NCBI GenBank assembly: GCA_963942565.1
Contig: OZ012685.1
Location: 26,847,490 to 26,911,489 of the forward strand
DNA: 64,000 bases
From: Maea johnstoni
Lineage: Eukaryota; Annelida; Polychaeta; Spionida; Magelonidae
Direction: 5' to 3'
The position numbers and the translations under genes are program-made. How positions within the stretch are numbered: position 1 is the first letter of the stretch; each line of letters starts with the position of its first letter. Shown here piece after piece: positions 28,911-37,600 of this stretch. A model generated the notes under the pieces. That model worked only from the letters and a program-made list of their open reading frames with translations. It made no database searches and was not told the origin of the DNA.

Positions 28911-29268
28911 CAGGAACTTGCTCCAGTTCAGTAGATGTGGAAGGGTCTTGAGATCAGTAGCACATACGAGTTACACACACATACTGATGGGTCTTTGATC
29001 CTTCCAGGCCCAACCCAATGTGAAATGACAATTGAATTTCCTGTAAAAACAGGTAAGAAACAAAATAGTATCATGTAAATGTATTTTTTTATATACATGT
29101 ACTCTTTCTTTATTGTTTATTCCAGGCAATGGCAAGGGTAAATTATTATTTGAATAGGCATGGAATGTACTCAAGACCCATCAGTATGCTTGTGCAACAC
29201 TTATGTGTTAAGGATTTCAAGACCCTTCCATATCTACAACATATGGAAGTAGATGGAGCAAGTTCCTA
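28911..29268. repeat. Imperfect inverted repeat, arms of about 85-95 bp
   Basis: The left arm (28911-28992: aggaacttgctccagttcag, tggaagggtcttgagatcag, catactgatgggtctttga) is the reverse complement, with mismatches and small indels, of the right arm (29173-29268: caagacccatcagtatgc, ttcaagacccttccatat, tggagcaagttcct). The spacer is about 180 bp. It could be a transposon with long terminal inverted repeats or an inverted duplication. A transcript across it would fold into a long hairpin. Confidence 0.75.
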
Positions 29269-29455
29269 TGAACCAAGTTGGTATCCTTAAAGGCTATGCC
29301 TATAAGTACAACTACAGTTTACAATACCAGTGTTTTAAAACAACGATCTCCAGCATGGTAAGCGCTCATACGATACCATACACAGTTGAATAGGGTTGAA
29401 AATATATTCATATAACTGTTAATCGAGCAGAGAATAATATAATTGCAAGTATTTA

Positions 29456-29632
29456 CCTGTCTGCAGTGCTTTAGCCTTCCCCTACAAGTGGTCTAGGCTT
29501 CCAACTCAGCCATCTTTGTGTTTGTGCGCTAAGCTAAGTCACGTGACTTAAAGGAAGGTCACATGCTCAAATATGGCGACCCCCATGTGAAGGAACGTCA
29601 AATTCGATTATCGTGTTTTCTATGCAATATTG
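29456..29632. promoter_or_regulatory. Probable bidirectional promoter with CACGTG palindrome
   Basis: At 29535-29550 taagtcacgtgactta is a perfect 16-bp palindrome around an E-box (CACGTG, bound by USF/MITF-type factors in animals). It is flanked by two divergent YY1-like sites, each on the outward strand: AAATATGGCGAC (plus, about 29569-29580) and AAAGATGGCTG (minus, about 29509-29518). YY1 sites in animals commonly sit just downstream of transcription starts. Good donors follow on each side: attg|gtaagt at 29632 (plus) and gacag|GTAAAT near 29457 (minus). CpGs are locally enriched. The plus exon could be the 5' UTR of CRLF3 and the minus exon a 5' exon of the gene at 17.9 kb. Both links are inferences. 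Confidence 0.55.
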
Positions 29633-30020
29633 GTAAGTTCTGTGCAGATATAATTCGTTTTATGGTGCAAGGAGTAATCATAATATATGCGTGCATTAAA
29701 TGAAATCAGCAGAAAGATCTTGGTCCAAGGAGAAGTATCAACTACAGAACATTTTCTTGAAATGAAGCCAAACCTCTGCCTGGCAAATATTACTCTAATT
29801 ACCAGACATTCGTCCTCCTGTACTGGGTGAACGAAGACGTCGAAGTTCTGCAGTGCAGCCACGGTACACATGAATTCATAATTAGGAATATCCGAATTAT
29901 ATGTCCAATTTCAGTTTAGGTATCAGGTGTTGAGTTTGCATTCCTTTAATAGTGAGCAGGTAAACTAAGACTGGCACTTCTTATATACTTTATTATGTTT
30001 ATAAATACATGTACTTATAC
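29633..30020. other. Intergenic or 5' intron sequence
   Basis: Probable intron downstream of the plus-strand 5' exon. A short CpG-containing open segment near 29800-29880 is open on both strands and lacks a recognised domain. Confidence 0.35.
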
Positions 30021-30641
30021 TAGTGTTCGGAATCGGTCACAATTTTCAAGATCGATCATCGGTCCATCTGAACGACCGATGACCGATTAATAATCGAAGT
30101 TGTGTACATGGTTTTCCGTGTCGCCATTGCTGTTTACTTTAGTCATAAGGTACTGCGACACCTAGCGGTATCAACACACACTAGCGTAATTGCGTCATGC
30201 GCATTTACGCTATGGTGTGCCGATAACCACAACAACAATGGCGGCATCGTAACATCGCCTCAGCACGCTCAGAGAGGTGGATCTGGAGCGGTCCAGCAGT
30301 GTTTCCTCTTTGGTGGGGCAATAAATAGTCTGCTTCAAAGGTTTTGACAACACAGTAGTGCCAGAGTCATAGCGGGGACGAGTTTCGGAAGATCACGGAA
30401 TATATCATTGGGTTTGCTGTGTGTCTATTGTGGTGTTTTGTGTAGGGATAGTGTGTGTTTATTTTGGCGTGTTTTGTAGAAGTGGGGAGGGAGTAATTGG
30501 GGAGATTCGAAAGGTTTTGTGGGTGAATAGGTGTAGCGTGGGCAGCGTTTTTGGCGGGAAAACAAAAGCTGGATAGAGAGGGGGTAAAGCAGAACGAAAG
30601 TTGATTGTCTGAGTAGAATTTCAATTGTGGGTGAGAGAAAA

Positions 30642-30953
30642 ATGAGTAGAAGGAATAGTAGGGATGGTGGGAAGGGGGGAGAAGAATTTTTGGTTGAGTG
30701 TGAGAAGTGTAAGCAGTGGATTAGTGGGGATAGTTTGGGACTAGACAGGGAGAAAGTGAAGAAGATAAGTTTTGTGTGTAGAGCATGCATTGAAGGGAAA
30801 AGGTGGGTGAAAGAAGCTGGGGAGTGGAAGAAGAAGGCAATGGAGTTGGCAAAAAGGGACGGAGGGAGGGGAGAAGGAAGAGGAAATGGAAGTATGGAGG
30901 AGGGATATGGAGAGAAGGATGGGAGAGTGGGAAAAAAAGAGTGCAGAGGTTAG
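30642..30953 (+). CDS. ORF1-like protein, N-terminal part with a Cys4 zinc-finger-like motif
   Basis: From ATG at 30642 (MSRRNSRDGG) the frame runs 103 codons to a stop at 30951-30953. It contains CEKC, then a 25-residue spacer, then CRAC, which resembles the PHD/zinc-finger-like N-terminus of ORF1 proteins in CR1/L2-type LINEs. It then becomes Lys/Arg/Gly-rich. A second frame (31078-31548) carries on the same charged composition, so the original protein was probably longer and is now interrupted. Element protein, not a host gene. Confidence 0.4.
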   Translation: MSRRNSRDGGKGGEEFLVECEKCKQWISGDSLGLDREKVKKISFVCRACIEGKRWVKEAGEWKKKAMELAKRDGGRGEGRGNGSMEEGYGEKDGRVGKKECRG

Positions 30954-31199
30954 AAGAGAAGGTAGAAAAAAGAAAAGAGTGGTGAAGGACAGGAAGAAAG
31001 TGGAAGGGATGAAAGTCCAGGTAAAAGAGGGAAGGATATAGAGAGCAAAGGGGAGTGAAAAAGACATGAGATGAGTCATGGGGAAGGGGAAGGAAAAAGA
31101 GGGGACGGAGGCAGAAAGTGGAAATAATTGGGACAGCAGAAAAGGGGTGGAAGAAGAGAGGAGAGAGGGTGATATGAGAAAAGAAGATAGAAAGGAGGA

Positions 31200-31790
31200 T
31201 GAGGATAGGGTGAGGGAGAAACACAATAGGAAAGAGGAGAGGGTGAGGGAGAGAGGCGATAGGAAAGAGGGTGAGGAGAGGGTGAGGGAGAGAGGCGATA
31301 TGAAAGAGGATGAGGAGAGGGTGAGGGAGAAAGACGATAGGAATGAGGAGAGGGTGAGGGAGAAAGACGATAGGAATGAGGAGAGGGTGAGGGAGAAAGA
31401 CGATAGGAATGAGGAGAGGGAGAAAGGCGATAGGAATGAGGAGAGGGTGAGGGAGAAAGACGATAGGAATGAGGAGAGGGTGAGGGAGAAAGACGATAGG
31501 AATGAGGAGAGGGTGAGGGAGAAAGGCGATAGGAATGAGGATGAGTAGAGGGTGAGGGAGAAAGACGATAGGAATGACGAGAGGGTGAGGGAGAAAGACG
31601 ATAGGAATGACGAGAGGGTGAGGGAGAAAGACGATAGGAATGAGGAGAGGGTGAGGGAGAAAGACGATAGGAAAGAGGAGAGGGTGAGGGAGAAAGACGA
31701 TAGGAATGAGGAGAGGGTGAGGGAGAAAGACGATAGGAATGAGGAGAGGGTGAGGGAGAAAGACGATAGGAAAGAGGAGTGGGGTGAGGA
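31200..31790 (+). repeat. 33-bp purine-rich tandem repeat encoding an 11-residue charged unit
   Basis: gagagggtgagggagaaaga followed by cgataggaatgag recurs about 16 times, with length variants of 24 and 39 bp. Being a multiple of three, the 33-bp unit keeps a frame reading ERVREKDDRNE, predicted to be a highly charged helix or disordered. The plus strand is almost pure G+A for more than 500 bp, so the duplex could form triplex or H-DNA. The long Ser/Pro/Leu-rich frame on the other strand is an artefact of this composition. Confidence 0.93.
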
Positions 31791-32532
31791 AGATGATGAA
31801 GAAGAGAGAAGGGGAGAAGCGATAGGGGTGTGCCTGTGTACATATATGTTTGTTATCTTTGTCTAAGACATTTGTTGGTTCGGACCTAACGGCAAAGGGG
31901 AAGAGAGTCGGCGGTGTAAGGGAGGGGCACCGAACAGGTAGGCACGGAGGATACAGGAGGGGAGACGAGATAGAGGTTCACTGATGTTTTAATTGTTCCG
32001 TTTATTGAAATAATGAATTAACATCGTTTGTTTGTGGGGTTTGAAATATGTTGAGGGGTTCTTTTCTGTGGGGTTTGAATATATGTGTAGGACAGGGAAA
32101 CAGACCAGAGACTTGATAGGGTATATGTATAGGACAGGAGGACAGGGGAGGGTACAGACCGGATGCAGGAGGCATTCAAGACAAAAGTATGGGGGGAGAG
32201 GGAACAGACACTGACACAAGGCCCGGGGGTGACGAGTGGCCTGGGTGGTAGAGGGTGGTCTCCGTAGGTCCTCCTTTGGGAGTTGACCCCGCGGGAAAAA
32301 TGCGGTTGCGGATCTCAAACAAACAAACAAACAAACAAAGGTAACTAAATTTTTTTCTCAGATTTTCCGACAGGCAGGTCTACCGAAAGTCCAGCTATTT
32401 CTTTGAATAGAATTTTTATCCATGTTCGTTTTTTTGTTCGAACATGTGAAATTGTGTTCGATCATCATAATCGGAGGCACAAACGAACGCTGTTCGGCTT
32501 GTTCGAACAATCGGACGAACACTAACTTATAC

Positions 32533-32827
32533 TAATTTAGTTAATAATATCAGGGACTTATATTACATGGATTGGCAGCCGGCAGATTTTGCCAACTGAT
32601 ACGGTCGATTGCACCCTAGGTGCCCTGCATGGTCGCAATCTGGGTGCTGACGAGCTAAATGCGATCTTATGCGTGACGCCAACGGTGATGGGTCACGGCA
32701 GTGGTGGACTGATATACCCTGCTTGTAGCCAATAAACCACATGCTCCTTTAACTTCTGTCCGGCCTTCGTTACCTGAGTGCAGCCCTTATTACTCTGCAT
32801 GCACTGCTCAGCATAAATAACCATCGC
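32533..32827. other. Spacer between transposons
   Basis: No gene or repeat recognised. Moderately CpG-rich. Confidence 0.4.
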
Positions 32828-34072
32828 TACAGTAAATTCTCGCAAATCTCGGCCGCCCTAGGAAACTCGGCCACTATAATTCATCTACAAAATAATTAGG
32901 CCTTAAAAAAAAAGTTTGTTTCCTATAACCCTACCCTAACAAGTTTTTATTCAAAAAAATCCCTACCCTAAAGTTTTTTCTGCCCTCCCAACTCCAAATC
33001 ATCGTAAAACATCCATAAAACACACATTTCTGACCAAAAAAATAATGCAAAATTTTTTTTTACCGAACTACCTACCTTATTTTTTTTCAGACCGTTACAG
33101 GAAACAAACAATTTCTTTTTTTAGGCCTTACTGGGGAATTTGGCCCACCCCCGATCCATCCAAGGACACATTTCACCAAAAGTCGGCCACCATTGATATA
33201 AGAAAAAAACATTTAGATTTCCAAAGTTTGCGATTGATTTTAGATTATTATTGATCGTTTCTAGTGCCCATATCCGCCAAAAGAGGATCGGTGTGCAACC
33301 GGGAGTGGGTATCGTATTTCTGCGTGTAGAGTGAAATACAGCTTGGGCAGAGCCATTTCGAAATAAGACTTGTCAAGCTCAACAAGTATAAATCAATGCA
33401 TAATTGGCGTGCAGCAGCAAGAATAAACAAGTAAACAACATACAAGGGAGGCAAGTTACTTAACAAGTATATATAGCAAAGGAATGACAAATCAGGTAGG
33501 TGGACAATAATGATTTTGTGCGGGAAAATTGTGTTCTTGTTCACGAAGTTAGCGATCGATTTTCCATCTAGCTTTCGTTTCAATTCAATTGACAATTGAT
33601 AATATCGGCCACAGTGAAAGACATGTTTAAACTTACGAAGTTTCCCATTGATTTTGGATTATAAACTAACATTTCTATCTGCCAAAACACACCGGCTCCG
33701 AAACCGGAAGTAGGGACATCACTCTCATGGGCTGGACCATTTTGGAAGTTACTTGTCAACAATGCGTATTTGGTGTGGGCAGCAATAATAAACAAGTAAA
33801 CAACATACAAGGGAGGCACGATACTTTATTAGTATATATAGCAGAGGAATGACAAGTCGGGTAGGTGGACAATAATGATTTTGTGGGGGGAAAATTGTGT
33901 ACGAAGTTAACGATCGATTTTCCATCTAGCTTTCGTTTCAATTGATAATTTTGGCGAATTTCGGCCACAGTGCCTGAGCTTTGATCGCTTTTTTCAGAAA
34001 ATTCTGGTCACCATCAGCCAACAAAAATCGTAAATAATAAAAAGTGTCCGAGATTTGCGAGAATTTACGGTA
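32828..34072. mobile_element. Family E DNA transposon (copy 1), 23-bp terminal inverted repeats, interrupted by a family B element
   Basis: Left end cagtaaattctcgcaaatct and right end agatttgcgagaatttacgg are inverted repeats of at least 23 bp, each flanked by TA. The interior holds two direct copies of a segment of about 350 bp (from about 33226 and 33620), sharing acatacaagggaggca, agtatatatagca and cgatcgattttccatctagc. No transposase was found. A 229-bp family B element sits at 32899-33127. Removing it restores the sequence of copy 2 at 38744-40430. Confidence 0.85.
32899..33127. mobile_element. Family B element (PIF/Harbinger-like) nested in family E
   Basis: 229 bp from ggccttaaaaaaaaagtttg to caatttctttttttaggcc, with inverted termini (GGCCTAAAAA-type, continuing to TTTCCTRTAAC). 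It is flanked by ttA duplicates: tta at 32896-32898 and 33128-33130. The uninterrupted family E copy at 38.8 kb reads aataattactgggg at this point, so TTA is the target duplication. A TTA/TWA duplication with GGCC-type ends is characteristic of PIF/Harbinger elements. Confidence 0.88.
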
Positions 34073-34621
34073 TGCAAACTGCGCCTAACGCGATTGTATG
34101 GATTGGTACATGTAATTGGCCCCCTGGTTCTTTTCCCTGTATGTAGTTCTCTGGTAAAAAGTGGGTGTGAGCTTAGCTAAAATCTCCAAAAATGCATTTC
34201 CATTTATTTGAGCAGTGTAGACTGCTCCCATCATAGGGCCCGCTACTTGAGATAATGAGAGATTTTGTATGAGAGTTTTCTTTTCAGTTCTCCATAAAGA
34301 TAGAGGCACCTGGATCTACTTGTTAGTATAGGCTATACATTCATTTTCACCTTTCTCTAACACATTACCATAGAGTACGAGCCATTGCGATCCAGGTGAC
34401 ATTTGCCACCAATGTCTTATGTTCATTCAGCTCTCTCAAAGGTGCCTTCAGCTTTCTCTCAGGTTTACCACAAGAGTTCGCTCCACAAGTTATCAAGTTA
34501 AGTCAACATTGTGATTTATAATGGGTGGTTTGTGGAACCTCTTGAACTTGTTTTGCATACATTACTGTACTGGTCATGTTTCTCCCTGGTATATCATGAT
34601 TGCATTGTATATTGTTTGCAG
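34073..34621 (+). other. Probable CRLF3 5' intron sequence
   Basis: No feature recognised. The segment ends in a good acceptor (tgtatattgtttgcag at 34606-34621) just before the first CRLF3 coding exon. Confidence 0.45.
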
Positions 34622-34643
34622 GGGTGGTGGTAATAGCGCAATC

Positions 34644-37600
34644 ATGGCTGAGGAGGTTTTTAACGAGGTCATCGAGACGGTGGACACCATCAACCATCAT
34701 CGCATGGAGCTCAACCAGCTGATGGAGGCTCTAAAGGAAGCACAGAGTCAGGTAAGATAAGATAGTCATTGTAGCTTTGAAATATCTGTTAATCGAAATA
34801 TTGACCAGGCCTTAAAATTTATTTATTTCCTGTAACCCTACCCTTACAGGTTTTCACTAAAAAAAATCCCTACCTACCCTCAAGTTTTTTCCACCCTCCC
34901 AACACCCAATCAACATAAAACATGCATAAAACACATTTTTGAACAAGAAAATAATCCAAAATAAAATACTTTACCAACCTACCTACCCTATTTTTCCTGT
35001 TACAGGAAACAAACATTTTTATCTAGGCTTAAGATAAAGTCATTTTAGCTTTGAAATATCTGTGGATAGTAATCTTGAACAGGGATATTATTGATGCATT
35101 TTGATACAAATGTTGCTTAATGATACAGTGTCTTCACAATAGTTTAACAATATTGCAAGACACCCTTGGCTGTGTTTTCTGGTATGAAGCTATTTACATT
35201 CATTGAGGGAATGGCATCATCAATTTGTTCCTGCCAGCTCTAATTGCATAAACAGGTTCTGGCCCAACCTTTGAAATATAATGTATCCACATTATTTCTC
35301 TCCTTACTGTTTCTCTCTTAAAATAGCTACTGTAGAATAGGAAATTAATCTGGGGTGTAAATATAACTAATTTGACCAAAAGTGACCTTTCCGAATTCTC
35401 CTTTTTCTGAATTACCTTAAATAACAAATAACCTCATACATCTTTTAAGCATTTGAATTTATTGTACATGTATTGTCATTCCTGAAGGTAACTGAGAGTG
35501 CTGATAAGGCTCGCAGTCAGCTTCAGAAGGATTTCGGTTGGTTGAGGAGCAGTATTATAGCTAAGATTGACAGTCGACTGGAGAGCCTGTTGAAAGAGGT
35601 GGACCAGATAGAGTCTGATGCAGTGAAGCCGCTTGCGGAGTGTGAGGAAATGATCCAGACTGGTATGAATCAGGCCTCAAATATCATGGAAACAGGTAAA
35701 TAGAAAATTCATGTTATTTCTATAGAAATACAAAACAGTTGTCAATACTGAAAATGGTGTCATACATAATGTTGATAAGAAATGATCCAGACTGGTGTGA
35801 CTCAGGTCTCAAATATCATGGAAATAGGTAAATAGAAAATTCATGTTATTTCTATAGAAATTCTAAATAGTTGTCAATACTTAAGAAGAAGTCATACATA
35901 ATGTGGATAAGAAAATTGACTTAATTACTGAAAAAAATTATAAAACCTGTAAAGAAATACATACAGGCTCTCAAGTTTATTTTGTGTATACTGCTTATGT
36001 GTAATAGAAATATGTAAAAGATGTAGAAAGTTACCTATCATTATTGAAAGTTTGGGATGCTCAACAGCTAATTGGCATAACTGTGTTAATTACGTGTTAA
36101 AATTGGTTAAGCATTCACAACAACTGGGGGAATACCCTTTCCCTTCATCATTTTTCCTAGTCTTAACACTTCCTAAGTCATCAACAAATGTACTTTGCAG
36201 GTAAAGAATTTCTGAAGGGTGAGATTGAGCCTACAAAGGACAACCTCTCTGGGTTCAAAGACAGGGCCAACTCAGCCACCATGAGCAGGTAAGTGAAAAT
36301 CTACAAAACAATAGAAACAATAGACTCAATTATCTGACCTCAAAGTGAGATCTGGTTTGGGGTTTTAACCCTTATGCTGCTGGTAACTAATTTGGACAAT
36401 ACAAAATGATTTAAAAAACCGGAAAAATGACTGAAACCCTGGCACATTGGTACTCATATGAGAGTACTTGGCGAGAGCTATCCAATGAATACCAACATTA
36501 CAGGGTTTAGATAGTTTTCATAAATGTTTGTGTCCTTGTGCTTTGGGTTGAAGCAGCTTCAGCAATGGAAGGGTTAACAATTGAAGTAGAAGGTCAAAAA
36601 TCAAAGAGTCTACTTTAGTTTGTCTTGTTACATGTTCATGAATAGTCTTCCAGAACAGCCTTGTCATCTATACGTATTCCTGATTACAGCCATTGAATAT
36701 AAATATTGGCAGGAAGATGATTGTTTGTAAATATTATTCTCTGAAATTCATCATAATTGATACGTGAAGGATCTTATACATGTATGTTTAAACACCTAGT
36801 CAGTGGTCACTCTGGTTAGGGTAGAAATGGGTTAACCCATTTGCATGTTGAGTGCATATATTCCCTTATAACTTAACTCATCATTTCCATTACTATTTAA
36901 AAAACAGTTAGACCCGTTGGTCATGATTGTACCTCCTGTTGAATGGTACTCTTGACACGTTGAGTTGATTTTGGTACCTTAATTATTTTCAGCTTACCTG
37001 AGGTTCCGAGCTTGGCAGAGGTAGCCTGCATCACAGTAGAACTTCCCAGGGCATCATGGTCTGAGATGGTTGGTAGTCTCGACGCTCAAGGGAAGGTCAT
37101 AGGCCGGGGTCCGGTACAAATCACAGACTTCCAAGAGAGGCCAGGAGGGGTGCTGGTCAGATGGGCTGATGTAAGCATGCTCATAGCCTTTTTATTGGCA
37201 TTGTTATACCTACATACTCAGGCAACCCCCATTTTCAGAACTTAAACAAACATCTTAAAACAATCTGTACATGGCTAACTACTAAAGGTCAAGGTCATCT
37301 GAAAGAACAATATTCCTTAGAAGAGGAAGACAAATACCATAACTATTAAGGCAAAATGCCAAGGCTATATTAGAATAGGAAATTTCCCATAGTCAAGATT
37401 TTTTATATTTCATCCTATATTTCATGATAATTGCAGAATTGTCAGAATCAAAGAGCAGTCGGTAAAAGCTGACAGTAGTGTCATAACATGGCTATGCTGT
37501 AATCCTATAACCTTTCTATTTAACAATACTTGTCCAAATTGTCTTTACTGATCTGTTTATATGTACCCTATTCTACACTTGTAATAGCTGAATAATTACC

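Larger units (their letters stand above)
30360..32338 (+). mobile_element. Non-LTR retrotransposon-like element with an ORF1-like region only
   Basis: A plus-strand unit with a 5' leader (from about 30360), an ATG at 30642 opening an ORF1-like frame, a GA-rich repeat region, a 3' segment with ctttgggagttgacccc and gcgggaaaaatgcggttg, and a tail of five caaa repeats ending at 32338. Short-repeat tails of this sort are typical of CR1/L2-like LINEs. No reverse transcriptase or endonuclease frame is present, so it resembles ORF1-only derivatives that depend on a partner LINE. The exact 5' end and target duplication could not be fixed. The 3' segment recurs near 49391-49420. Confidence 0.55.
30021..32524. 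mobile_element. hAT-like DNA transposon shell with an exact 8-bp target duplication
   Basis: acttatac at 30013-30020 and 32525-32532 is an exact 8-bp direct repeat. Immediately inside are tagtgttcgg and cgaacacta, a 9-bp terminal inverted repeat that fits the YARNG start of hAT elements. Subterminal regions (30030-30090 and 32400-32520) share atcgat/gttcg-rich sequence. No transposase frame is seen, so it is non-autonomous. Most of the interior (about 30360-32338) is a non-LTR-retrotransposon-like insert. Confidence 0.8.

Noticed and set aside
30120-30360. CpG-rich stretch at about 30.1-30.35 kb as a host promoter
   Set aside because: It lies inside the hAT-like element's terminal duplications, so its composition is more simply explained as transposon sequence.
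31076-31843. Long minus-strand frame (255 codons) rich in SPSPSPHSYRL repeats
   Set aside because: It is the antisense of the GA-rich 33-bp tandem repeat. Lack of stops follows from the pyrimidine-only composition. No start context or domain.
33248-33968. Repeated minus-strand frames with CYIYLLSNLPPLYVVYLF-like peptides, also at 39582-40254
   Set aside because: They arise from the internal direct repeats of the family E transposon. There is no transposase motif, and the frames differ between copies.
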